A stretch of DNA of 64,000 nucleotides. Source: Salinirubellus litoreus. Lineage in GTDB: Archaea; Halobacteriota; Halobacteria; Halobacteriales; Haloarculaceae. Shown one piece after another: positions 43,220-51,530 of the stretch (position 1 is the stretch's first letter; every line of letters starts with the position of its first letter). A model generated the notes under the pieces. The model was not told where the DNA came from. It saw only the letters and a program-made list of their open reading frames with translations, and ran no database searches. Made by a program: the position numbers and the translations under genes. The stretch covers positions 1,550,001-1,614,000 of the forward strand of contig NZ_CP147841.1 in NCBI RefSeq assembly GCF_037335815.1, written 5' to 3'.

Positions 43220-43642
43220 CTACTGGCGCGTCTGGAGGTACCGGTGGACGTCGGCGAACTCCCGGAGCGTCATCGGGAACCGCCCCTCGACCTTCGCCTG
43301 GAGTTCGCGCGCCTCCAGGTCGCTCTCGACCCCGCGGGCCAGCGCCTCGACGTCGACGACCGCGTTCGTCATCCCAATCAGGAGCGCGTCGCGGTCGAGC
43401 GCGGCGACGGTGTCCCCGTCCTCCTCGACGCCGAGCGCGAGCAGCGCGGCCGCCTCCTCGAGGGTGAGTTCGGGCCCCTCACCCGCGAGAAGCGCGTCGA
43501 CGGTCTCGCGGTCCACGCCCGAGCGCTCGCTCGCCTCGGACGGGCCGACCTCCTCGACGGTCTCGACCAGCAGCGCCTCGTAACGGCCGTACAGTTCGTC
43601 CGCGGAGTGGTCCCCGGGGTCGTCGACGGCGTCGTGGAACAT
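43220..43642 (-). CDS. DUF5791 family protein
   Basis: 140 residues, acidic, all helical; MFHDAVDDPGDHSADELYGR, LTLEEAAALLAL and the end KVEGRFPMTLREFADVHRYL are as I recall for the haloarchaeal DUF5791 family. The middle resembles an HTH (SEASERSGVDRETVDALLAG). Function unknown. A CTTAACC element about 26 bases before the ATG suggests a leaderless transcript shared with the epimerase gene. Confidence 0.75.
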   Translation of the reverse strand: MFHDAVDDPGDHSADELYGRYEALLVETVEEVGPSEASERSGVDRETVDALLAGEGPELTLEEAAALLALGVEEDGDTVAALDRDALLIGMTNAVVDVEALARGVESDLEARELQAKVEGRFPMTLREFADVHRYLQTRQ

Positions 43643-43867
43643 GCCCGGGAGTACGCGACCGGCGGTTAAGTTCGTACGGTCTCGCGCCCGCGAACGCGGG
43701 AAACGCGTAGTCGGAGATCTCGACCCGGAAGTATCAGATACAGATAAAATCTGCGTTAACAGGTGACATGGAGCGGCCTCGAACCGGCTCCGATCGCCGT
43801 TTCACTCGCTCCCGCGGTGGCCTCCCGTGGATCCGAAAACGGGGCACAACGGGTCCGAGACTGACGA

Positions 43868-43918
43868 AACAGTCCGCAACAGTCGAGCAACAGTCGAAAC
43901 CGTCTGGGGCGTTTATTC
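43868..43918 (+). promoter_or_regulatory. Phased AACAGTC repeats next to a TATA element
   Basis: AACAGTC occurs at 43868-43874, 43878-43884 and 43889-43895, and a variant AACCGTC at 43898-43904, a spacing of about 10 bases, one helical turn. The array ends just before GTTTATTC (43911-43918), the likely TATA about 31 bases before the DUF7344-like gene. The phasing suggests binding of a regulator on one face of the DNA. The rest of the gap 43643-43867 shows no gene. Confidence 0.5.
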
Positions 43919-43945
43919 TACATCCCTGGAACGTACGGATCGACG

Positions 43946-44614
43946 ATGAACTCCACGACGACCGCGCAGCCCCCCGAGGAGGAGACTGCGCGCCCGGCGT
44001 CGGGCCCCGACCTGCGGACCACCGACGCCACGACCGAGACGGAGGAGGAAGAGGAGTCGCTGTCCCGGGACGAGCTGTTCCACCTGCTGCAGAACTCGCG
44101 TCGACGGGCGGTCCTGCGGTACCTGCGCGGGCGCGAGGGGCCGGTACGGATGCGCGACGTGGCCGAGCAGGTCGCGGCGTGGGAACACGGGACGACGGTC
44201 GCGCGGCTCACCTCCGAGGAGCGCCAGCGGGTCTACATCGCGCTGTACCAGTCCCACCTCGACACCCTCGCCGAGGCCGGCGTCATCGACTACAACAAAC
44301 CCCGGGGGGTCATCGAGCCCCGGCCGCTGCTCGACCGCGTCGCCTCGTTCCTCGACCCGGACTGGTCCGACGAGGGCGAGGACGAGGCGGATGGGGGCGA
44401 ACCCGAGGCGGACGGGAGCGACTGGGACCGGGGGTACCTGGGCGTCGCGGCCGCGGGGTCGCTCCTCCTCTTCGGGACCGCGCTCGACGTCTCGGTGCTC
44501 GGGGCGCTGTCGAACCTCGTCACCGCCGGCATCATCCTGACGGCGTTCACCCTGCTGACGCTGGCGAAGCTCGCCTCCGAGTGGGACGGGTCCGAACCGG
44601 TCGACTCCGAGTAG
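43946..44614 (+). CDS. DUF7344-like winged-helix membrane-anchored regulator
   Basis: 222 residues. After an acidic leader of 40 residues comes a wHTH domain (about 40-120, LSRDELFHLLQNSRRRAVLR and SHLDTLAEAGVIDYNKPRGV), then an acidic linker and two C-terminal helices (about 165-205). The helix set NSRRRAVLRYL and YNKPRG is typical of a large haloarchaeal HTH family (DUF7344). It probably is a regulator held at the membrane; targets unknown, possibly itself through the repeats before its promoter. Confidence 0.78.
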   Translation: MNSTTTAQPPEEETARPASGPDLRTTDATTETEEEEESLSRDELFHLLQNSRRRAVLRYLRGREGPVRMRDVAEQVAAWEHGTTVARLTSEERQRVYIALYQSHLDTLAEAGVIDYNKPRGVIEPRPLLDRVASFLDPDWSDEGEDEADGGEPEADGSDWDRGYLGVAAAGSLLLFGTALDVSVLGALSNLVTAGIILTAFTLLTLAKLASEWDGSEPVDSE

Positions 44615-44724
44615 GAATAGCGGAGCGGATCGTTCGGAGGCTGACACTCGTTTCCGTTCCTGCTGTGGCCGTAGCAGGGGGCTACCGGTGACCGCCCGGT
44701 ACCCGGCAGCACCCTCGACCGGTC

Positions 44725-46110
44725 CTACCGCCCGGCGGCCTCCTCGGCCTCCGCTCGTTCGGCCATCATCGAGGCGGCCGTCCCGGCCCAGTCCCCCCAG
44801 AGGAATCCCGCGGCGGCGACCGCGGCCCAGCAGACGTACGAGAGGACGACCCCCACGTAGACGCCGAACAGCCCGTAGCCGAGGGGGACCGCGAGGAGGT
44901 ACGAGAGGCCGAGCATGAACACGAACGCCCCCAGCAGCCGGGCGTAGAAGGGCGTTCGCGTGTCGCCCGCCCCCCGGAGTGCGCCCGCGAGCGGGAAGAA
45001 CACCCCGAAGAACACCATCGAGACGCCGAAGACGCGGGTGAACTGCACCGCGTACCGCGCCGTGGTCCGGTCGTCGGTGAAGAGGTTCGCCAGCGCCTCG
45101 CTCCCCACGAACAGGACGACACCGGCGAGACCCAGCAGGACGACTCCGAACCCGAGGATGGCCGTCGCAGCGTAGCGCGCCTCCTCGGGGTCGCCCTGGC
45201 CGAGCCGCTGGCCGACGATGATGCTCGTGACGGTGCTGAGCGAACGGTACAGCGGGCCCGTGAGCTGCTGGTAGATCCGCCGGCCGATGTGGTAGGCCGC
45301 CGCCGCCTCGGTGCCGAACAGCAGGAGGAGGGCATTAAATGGAAAGTTCGCGAGCGAGGTGCTCATCCCCTCGGCGAACGTCGGCGTGCTCACCGCGACG
45401 AGCTGGCGGGTGACCGTGGGGTCGCGCGGCCGTGTGAGCGAGACTGGGGTCCACCGGGTCGTCATCGCGCCGGTGATGACGACCGCCTCCAGCAGGCGGC
45501 TGATCGCCGTCGCCAGGCCGACACCGAGGATACCTAGCCGAGGCGCGACACCGATGCCGAGACCGAGGGAGACCGTCAGCAGGATGTTCAGCGCGTTCGT
45601 GCCCCCGTTGACGAGCATCGGCGTCCGCGTGTCGCCGGCCCCCTGGAGCGAGCGGGCCCCCACGAGGCCGACGATCCGCATCGGTGCGGCGACGAACACC
45701 ACGAGCAGGTACGTCCCGCCCAGTTCGACGACGGCCTGCTCGGCCCCCAGAATCGAGATCAGGTCGTGGCTGAACAGGAGGCCGACGACGACCAGCGGGA
45801 GCCCGCAGAGCGCGCCGATGAGGAGCGCCTGGGTGATGGCGCGGTCGCGCCCGAGGTCCGCGCCCCGGCCCGTGTCCTGACTGGAGAGGGCGATGGCACC
45901 CGCGCCGAGGCCGAGTCCCACCCGGAGGGGAATCTGCGCGTACAGGTCGGCGAGACCGATGGCGGCGACGGCGGCCGGCGAGAACAGCCCGGTGACGACG
46001 ATGTCGACCGTCCGCATCAGCGTGTTGAGCGTCTGCTGGACGGCGATGGGCCACCCCAGGCCGATCATCCGGCCGTAGATCGAGCGGACCCGCGCCGGGA
46101 GTCTACGCAT
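44725..46110 (-). CDS. MATE family efflux transporter
   Basis: 461 residues, 12 membrane helices. MIGLGWPIAVQQTLNTLMRT opens the protein, and each half has the MATE pattern (VRGAGDTRTP-like ARSLQGAGDTRTPMLVNGG and LAGALRGAGDTRTPFYARLL). These carriers export organic cations or drugs with Na+ or H+. A GTTAAGC element about 27 bases before the ATG fits leaderless transcription; a TnpB remnant lies directly upstream of that promoter. Confidence 0.9.
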   Translation of the reverse strand: MRRLPARVRSIYGRMIGLGWPIAVQQTLNTLMRTVDIVVTGLFSPAAVAAIGLADLYAQIPLRVGLGLGAGAIALSSQDTGRGADLGRDRAITQALLIGALCGLPLVVVGLLFSHDLISILGAEQAVVELGGTYLLVVFVAAPMRIVGLVGARSLQGAGDTRTPMLVNGGTNALNILLTVSLGLGIGVAPRLGILGVGLATAISRLLEAVVITGAMTTRWTPVSLTRPRDPTVTRQLVAVSTPTFAEGMSTSLANFPFNALLLLFGTEAAAAYHIGRRIYQQLTGPLYRSLSTVTSIIVGQRLGQGDPEEARYAATAILGFGVVLLGLAGVVLFVGSEALANLFTDDRTTARYAVQFTRVFGVSMVFFGVFFPLAGALRGAGDTRTPFYARLLGAFVFMLGLSYLLAVPLGYGLFGVYVGVVLSYVCWAAVAAAGFLWGDWAGTAASMMAERAEAEEAAGR

Positions 46111-46156
46111 CCGGATCGGTCGACGAGAGGGGGGCTTAACAGAACACCGGTGCTAA

Positions 46157-46216
46157 GTCCCCTTCCTCAAGGAACGGACCGCGTCAGCGGTGAACGAGTA
46201 GGGTGGGGTAGTTCAC
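46157..46216 (+). mobile_element. TnpB C-terminus and right-end remnant (IS1341-type)
   Basis: In one frame the site encodes VPFLKERTASAVNE followed by TAG, which matches the usual last residues of haloarchaeal TnpB proteins (FLKERTASAV). The stop is followed by GGGTGGGGTAGTTCAC, the typical right end. Directly upstream of these codons the frame is closed by TAA, so only this tail survives. The DNA from here to 46455 shows no further gene. Confidence 0.65.
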
Positions 46217-46455
46217 GGAGACGCCGGTCACCCGGCGGAACGGATCGTCGGTCGCCCCTCGACTCGTGCGATTCGCCGGGCCTCGGGACACCATCCACGC
46301 GTCCGGTGTCGAGTACGCGGGCGAACCCGGAGGATTTCGGGGAGCCGCGGGAGAACCGATTTCGCGACGAACGACCGCAGAACCCACAGGTAACCGAGTA
46401 GCGGCTGGAGCGAGCGGCACCCGACGTAGCCGGGGGCTCCGTCCGTCCCCTCCCG

Positions 46456-47682
46456 CTACCGCCCGAGGCCCTCCTGACCTGCGATCGTATTCAGTTGAAT
46501 CTCGTCGGTCCCCTCGACGATCCGGAAGATGCGGGCCTGGTGGAGTTTGTCCATGAACTCGTTCTCCTCGGCGAGCCCCATCCCGCCGTGGACCTGGACG
46601 ACGTCGTCGGCGACCTCCCAGAACGTGTTGGTGGCGAACCACTTGAGGACCGACGAGTCGGTGATCGCCCGCTCGCCCTGGTCGATCTTCCAGGCGCACC
46701 GGAGTCCGGCGGCGTCGGCGGCGTACGTCTTCGCGCGGCCCTCCGCGATCTTGTGTGAGACGCCCTGGAACTCACCTATCGAGTGGCCGAACGCCTCGCG
46801 GTCGTTGGCGTACTCGGTCGCCCGGTCGAGGAGCCACTCGGAACTGCCGACCGCCTGCGCCCCGATCTCGACGCGCCCGAGCGAGAGGAAGCCCATCGCC
46901 TCGTAGAACGCCCCGTCGACCTCGCCGAGGACGCGGTCCTCGGGGACGCGCACGTCGTCGAGTAGCACCTCGGCCTGGAGCCCCACCGAACCGACGGCGT
47001 TGTTGAGCGAGCCGAGTTCGTACTCGTCGCGCTCGACGATGAAGCAGGTGATACCCCCGTACCGGCCGGCCTCCTCCTGTGGGGTTGTCCGGGCGAACAC
47101 CTGCAGGAAGTCGGCGTAGGGGGCGTTGGTGATCCACTGTTTGGTCCCGTCGATGATCCACTCGTCGCCCTCCTTCTCGGCGCGCGTGTCCATGTTCGGC
47201 GAGTCCGACCCGACCCCGGGCTCGGTCTGGCCGAACCCCGTCGACTTCTCCGCCCGCATCACGGGGTCGAGGTAGCGCTCGACCTGCTCTCCCTCGGCCT
47301 GGGCGAGCAGCGGCTTCGGTCCCTCGGGGCCCGCGAGCACCTGCCCGGTGAGCGGCGTCCCCATCGCGGCGAGGTGCCTGTTCGCCCGGTACCAGGTGAC
47401 CGTCGAGACGTCGTCACCGCCGACCTCCTCGGGCATGTTCATCGCGTAGAAGCCCGCCTCCGCGCTCCGGCGGCGGACCTCCCGCATCGCCTCGATCACC
47501 TCCTCGGTCAGTCGGCCGTCCGGTTCGTGCCCGAGCCGCGGGTTGGTGAGCGTCTCGCCCAGCTCGTCGGCGATCGGCGCGACCTCACTCTCGACGAACT
47601 CGTCGAGGCTCTGGAGGATGAGTCGGGTCTCCTCGTCGGTTCCGAACGCGACGCCCGACGTATCGCCTGTCGCTTCTGACAT
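46456..47682 (-). CDS. Acyl-CoA dehydrogenase
   Basis: 408 residues, complete. The family marks are STGFGQTEPGVGSDSPNM (FAD-binding strand), a WITNAPYADFLQVFAR segment, REAFGHSIGEFQGVSHKIAE and the C-terminal VQVHGGMGLAEENEF and RIVEGTDEIQLNTI. The catalytic base cannot be fixed by eye. It oxidises an acyl-CoA at C2-C3 and passes electrons to ETF. An operator-like inverted repeat covers its start region. Neighbouring VOC and thiolase genes fit fatty-acid or branched-chain catabolism. Confidence 0.92.
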   Translation of the reverse strand: MSEATGDTSGVAFGTDEETRLILQSLDEFVESEVAPIADELGETLTNPRLGHEPDGRLTEEVIEAMREVRRRSAEAGFYAMNMPEEVGGDDVSTVTWYRANRHLAAMGTPLTGQVLAGPEGPKPLLAQAEGEQVERYLDPVMRAEKSTGFGQTEPGVGSDSPNMDTRAEKEGDEWIIDGTKQWITNAPYADFLQVFARTTPQEEAGRYGGITCFIVERDEYELGSLNNAVGSVGLQAEVLLDDVRVPEDRVLGEVDGAFYEAMGFLSLGRVEIGAQAVGSSEWLLDRATEYANDREAFGHSIGEFQGVSHKIAEGRAKTYAADAAGLRCAWKIDQGERAITDSSVLKWFATNTFWEVADDVVQVHGGMGLAEENEFMDKLHQARIFRIVEGTDEIQLNTIAGQEGLGR

Positions 47683-47684
47683 AC

Positions 47685-47716
47685 TGTGTCACGGTATATA
47701 TCAGGAGACACATAAC
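47685..47716 (-). promoter_or_regulatory. Operator-like inverted repeat at the acyl-CoA dehydrogenase promoter
   Basis: TGTGTC (47685-47690) and GACACA (47707-47712) form an inverted repeat with a 16-base spacer centred on TATATA. A TATA-like GGTTATG on the minus strand lies about 31 bases before the ATG, so the repeat would sit between the TATA and the start and cover the transcription start. That is where a repressor would act. The central TATATA is too close to the ATG to be the working TATA box. Confidence 0.5.
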
Positions 47717-48061
47717 CCCTCGTCCCGCCGCAGTCGGCCTCTCACCGGGCTCCGGCGACCGACACCGCGACCGATCACTGAAGCCGCCGAGCGCTGACTG
47801 ACCGGATACGCAGGCGTGCACGCAGTCGACGCCGCCCGTATCCGGTGTGGCGGGCGCGACGGCTCGGTTCACGACCCCACCGGCGTGCCCCGGCCGCCGA
47901 ACGGTCGAAGGCGGTGGAGCGGCGCAACGACGTCTCCGGAGTCGACGACGAAGGGGACGTGATCTGCGGCGGCGGCGAGCAGATAACACGCCGCCCGAGG
48001 GGAGCGGCCGGGAACGACACCGCTGACGTCCAGGTCGACGCGTGGGACGAGCCGACGACGA
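47717..48061. other. Gap of about 345 bases without a convincing gene
   Basis: Several long frames cross this stretch only because the DNA is GC-rich. One minus frame ending near 47869 (with ACYLLAAAADHVPFVVDSGD) has slightly protein-like composition and could be the end of a decayed gene, but it has no start and overlaps the VOC gene. No promoter or RNA signal beyond the acyl-CoA dehydrogenase operator. Confidence 0.35.
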
Positions 48062-48517
48062 TCAGTCCGTACCGCTCGCCGCCCGCATCGCCTCGATGTG
48101 GTCGCGGGCTGTCGGCCCCACGTCTGGGTGCCACTCGATGAACTGGAGCTGGACCCCGTGCCACGATCCGGGGTGGATCGTCGCCTCGTCGCGGACGCCG
48201 GGCACCGTATCCTCCATGACGACCTCGGCACCCGCCGCCGTGACGGCCGCGACGGTCGACCCCAGGTCCTCGACGTTGACACCCATGTGGTGGATACCCG
48301 GTCCCCGGCGCTCGATGTAGTCGGCCATGAAGCTCCCCGGGGAGGTCGGTTGGATGAGCGTGAACATATCCTCGCCGGCTAGCATGTACGCCGTCCGGTA
48401 CCCCCACTCCTGGCTGTCCTTCGTGAAGACGTGCTCGGTCCCCGCGGGGCCGGTGAAGTCCCCGACCGCCGCGTCCAGGTCCTCGACGGCGATCGCCACG
48501 TGGTCGATCTGGTACAT
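48062..48517 (-). CDS. VOC family protein, methylmalonyl-CoA epimerase-like
   Basis: 151 residues. The metal-ligand pattern of the epimerase group is visible: IDHVAIAVEDLDAAVGDF (His6), GIHHMGVNVEDL (His) and QLQFIEWHPDVG (Glu). The typical length and the near acyl-CoA dehydrogenase make an epimerase or related acyl-CoA role plausible, but dioxygenase-type members look alike. No other mutase genes are nearby. Confidence 0.78.
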   Translation of the reverse strand: MYQIDHVAIAVEDLDAAVGDFTGPAGTEHVFTKDSQEWGYRTAYMLAGEDMFTLIQPTSPGSFMADYIERRGPGIHHMGVNVEDLGSTVAAVTAAGAEVVMEDTVPGVRDEATIHPGSWHGVQLQFIEWHPDVGPTARDHIEAMRAASGTD

Positions 48518-48792
48518 CGAAGCCCCGTCGACGGGTCCGTATATCAGCGTTTCCCGCCCGAGAACTGCCCGGTACCCACGACGAGTTCGTCACGTCTCCC
48601 TCCTCCCCTGTGACCGACCGCTAACTATCATTGTATTAATTTTTCCCAAGCTGTTCACCCACCCGCGGTGGCTCGGACGCCACGGGACGTCGCGTACCGT
48701 CGGGTGCGGCCGCACTCGTGCCGACCGACGGATCGACCGCCGGCGACCTCCCCATTTATACGACCCCCCGCACATCGTCCCCAGGAAGCAGG

Positions 48793-49965
48793 ATGAGTAC
48801 GATCCGATCCCTCGAAACCCGGCACTGCGATGCGGGATGGCGCAACTACCACTTCGTCCGCGTCGAGACGGACGACGGCACCGTCGGCTGGAGCGAGTTC
48901 GACGAGAACCTGGGTGCCACGGGCATCACCACGGTCGTCGAGGACATGGCCGAGACGGTGATCGGCGAGCCCGTCGAGGCCGTCGAGCGCGTCCGGGCGA
49001 AGCTCGTCCCCCGGGTGCGCCAGTCCTACACCGGCGTCGGGGCGATGGCCGTCGGCGCGATCGAGAACGCCCTCCTCGACGCGAAGGCCAGGGAGATGGG
49101 CGTCCCCTGCGTGGACCTGCTCGGCGGCGCGGTCCGCGAGGAGATACCGGTCTACTGGTCGCACTGTGGCACCTACCGCATCGGCGACCGGGGGGACTAC
49201 TACGATTCGGTCGAGACCCTGGACGACGTGGTCGCCCTCGGCGAGGAGGTACGGGACAGCCAGTTCGGCGCGCTGAAGACCAACATCTTCGACTTCCGCG
49301 GCGAGGAGCCCTCGCCCTGGCGGCCCGGGTTCGGCGAGCCGTACCAGCCCTCGCTGACCATCGAGGACGACCAGCTGGCTGCCCAGCGCGAGTACCTCGA
49401 AGCGCTACGGGAGGGCGCGGGCCCGAACACCGACATCCTCCTCGACCTCAACTACAACCTGAAACCGGAGGGGTACATCCGGATGCTCAGGGAACTCGAG
49501 GACTTCGACCTGTTCTGGGCGGAGATGGACCTGCCCAGCGCGGAGGCGCTGGCGGACGTCCGACGGAAGAGCCCGCACACCATCGCCTCCTGTGAGGCGC
49601 TCGTCCCCCACGAGTCGTTCGTGCCCTACCTGTCCGAGCAGGCGACCGACGTGGTCATCATCGACGCGCTCTGGAACGGCGTCCAGCACACGGTGCGGAT
49701 CGCCTCGATGGTCGACGCCCACCAGCTCCACGTCGCCCCGCACAACTACTACGGCCACCTGGGTACGTTCATGAACGCCCACTGGGCGGCGGCGGTCCCG
49801 AACCTGCGGATCATGGAGACGGACATCGACCGGCTCCCCTGGGACGACGACCTGTTCACGACCGCCCCGGAGTACGAGGACGGCAAGCTACAGCTCCCCG
49901 AAGGGGCCGGCTGGGGCTGTGAGCCCGACGAGGACGCGCTCGCGGAACACCCCGTCGAGGACTGA
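48793..49965 (+). CDS. Mandelate racemase/muconate lactonizing enzyme family protein
   Basis: 390 residues of the enolase superfamily. An N-terminal capping domain (about 1-120) leads into a TIM barrel with metal ligands seen as ILLDLNYN (Asp), FWAEMD (Glu) and IASCEAL (Glu), and a late HNYYGHLG His. Members dehydrate sugar acids such as galactonate; no sugar-acid genes are adjacent. I start at the ATG with AGGA before it rather than 25 codons upstream. CATTTATACG about 36 bases upstream is the TATA. Confidence 0.85.
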   Translation: MSTIRSLETRHCDAGWRNYHFVRVETDDGTVGWSEFDENLGATGITTVVEDMAETVIGEPVEAVERVRAKLVPRVRQSYTGVGAMAVGAIENALLDAKAREMGVPCVDLLGGAVREEIPVYWSHCGTYRIGDRGDYYDSVETLDDVVALGEEVRDSQFGALKTNIFDFRGEEPSPWRPGFGEPYQPSLTIEDDQLAAQREYLEALREGAGPNTDILLDLNYNLKPEGYIRMLRELEDFDLFWAEMDLPSAEALADVRRKSPHTIASCEALVPHESFVPYLSEQATDVVIIDALWNGVQHTVRIASMVDAHQLHVAPHNYYGHLGTFMNAHWAAAVPNLRIMETDIDRLPWDDDLFTTAPEYEDGKLQLPEGAGWGCEPDEDALAEHPVED

Positions 49966-50168
49966 CTCGGGGCCGTCACTGAGCCCCGGCGAAGACCCCG
50001 GTCCCTTCCCGTTCCGGACCGAGGCGAACTGGTCGGGAACGGGGCGGGCTCCGTGCGATCGGCTCGGCCGTCTCCGGCACCGGGGACGAACCTGCCTTCT
50101 CGGGCCCGAGACGAGGAGCGAATCGACCCGTCCAGCACTCCCGCGAGGGGAAGAGGACTCGGCGTCCG

Positions 50169-50966
50169 CTACTTCGGCGGCCGGAGCCGGTAGTACCGCC
50201 GGTTGAGCTCGAACATGTACCCCTCGCGCATCGACTTCAGCACCGCGTAGGAGATGACGGCGGCCACGGGCGGCACGAGGAACGTCAGATCGAACAGGAG
50301 GCGTGGATCCAGCGGGACGAGATTCTTCGCCGAGTAGGCGGCGATCGTGAACGCGAAGGCGACACCGCCGACGCCGACAGCCGCCCAGAACGGCTGCTCG
50401 ACGGGCCGGCGGGCGCTGCCCTTGTTCAGGAACGGGACGATGGCGATGAACCCGACGACGACGAGGTTCGCCACCACGCCGTAGGTCCGGTCGGCCATCA
50501 GTTTCGACCCGCCGAGCAGCGCGAGGTTGGGGTTGAGCGGCCCGAGCTTCAGCAGCCCGAACGACCAGTAGAGATACCAGTCCGGCAGGATGATTCCAGG
50601 GGTCGACTGCGGGTTGGCCGGCGCGCCGATATGCGGCGGGAGCGCCGCCGCCAGGAAGACGAGCATCCCGGTGAAGAAGCTCGTGAGCGCGAGGTTGCGG
50701 ACCATCTCGTGGGGCCACGTCGGGAACGCCAGCACGTCCCGCTCGACGTAGTCCGACTCCATCCGCAGGTCCTGGTCCTCGCGCCTGGCGCGCTCGAAGT
50801 ACTCGTAGGTCAGCCGGGAGAGCCCCTGCTTGCGCTCCTTGCGCTCCTCCCACGTCGGCACCGCTCCGTCGGGCGGGACGATACCGGTGCCGTCGGCTCG
50901 AACGTCCTCGTCGGACGGGTTCTCGTCGGTCAGTGTCTCGTCTACGCTCTCCGTGTCGTCGCTCAT
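50169..50966 (-). CDS. Cytochrome b C-terminal subunit (subunit IV-like)
   Basis: 265 residues. A long acidic N-terminus (about 1-80) precedes four helices (about 95-115, 135-155, 165-190, 215-250). The Qo-site motif is PDWYLYWSFGLLKL, the PEWY motif with Asp for Glu. Haloarchaea split cytochrome b into two proteins; this is the second. The N-terminal cytochrome b, the Rieske protein and halocyanin genes that usually accompany it are not in this window, so it appears orphaned here. Confidence 0.82.
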   Translation of the reverse strand: MSDDTESVDETLTDENPSDEDVRADGTGIVPPDGAVPTWEERKERKQGLSRLTYEYFERARREDQDLRMESDYVERDVLAFPTWPHEMVRNLALTSFFTGMLVFLAAALPPHIGAPANPQSTPGIILPDWYLYWSFGLLKLGPLNPNLALLGGSKLMADRTYGVVANLVVVGFIAIVPFLNKGSARRPVEQPFWAAVGVGGVAFAFTIAAYSAKNLVPLDPRLLFDLTFLVPPVAAVISYAVLKSMREGYMFELNRRYYRLRPPK

Positions 50967-51530
50967 TGGTCTGTCGTGTGCGGGGATTCGTCCGCTACTG
51001 CCCGGTGGGTCGGGACGGTGACCCGTCGCGGGTTGCCGTCAGTCCACCGTCGGCTCGATTCGCCGCGGTCAGCGGGGGCTGTTCCGACTCGTCGCGACCG
51101 ATTGAACGGCTCATCGCCTGTGCCGAACGCCTGGTGTCGCCTCCCGGTCGGGCCGGCGGTATCGGGGGGCTGCCCGGGATCGGCGGCGAACGTCCGTCCG
51201 CTCGGCGCAAGCGGTGGCGGGGCCTCGTGCCGACGGCCGGGACGTGAGACGGGGAACGCAGATGCTCGGAAGGGGCGCGAGTCCGCGTTCCCGGGTGGTG
51301 GAGGGGGGAGGGAGTCGACCAGGGCGGTCCGACACGTTCTGGGGGCAGTCGCGATGGTGATGTAAGCGTTTCCAGCAGAAAGTTTGTGTTGACTATGTTT
51401 CAAATTCGACGGGGTGAGGCGACCGGCCCGAAAGGGAGCGGTGTCCGCGAGACGGTCCCTTCGCGGGCGGGTCGGTGGTCCGAATCGGGGAGTTTGAGTA
51501 CCGGCGACCGCAGGTGCGAGCAGAGACGTG
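50967..51530. other. Gap of 564 bases without a gene
   Basis: No convincing coding frame on either strand; the long minus frame 50963-51694 is low-complexity (Arg/Pro-rich) and runs into a real gene. A lower-GC patch at about 51362-51410 contains AGTTTGTGTTGACTATGTTT and could be a promoter or a small RNA start, but I see no hairpin-terminator pair. GTTTGAG near 51492 may be the TATA of the next gene. Confidence 0.4.

Noticed and set aside
43768..44691. 307-codon plus frame over the DUF7344-like gene
   Set aside because: It lacks protein-like composition, and the other frame has a clear winged-helix domain and TATA-placed start.
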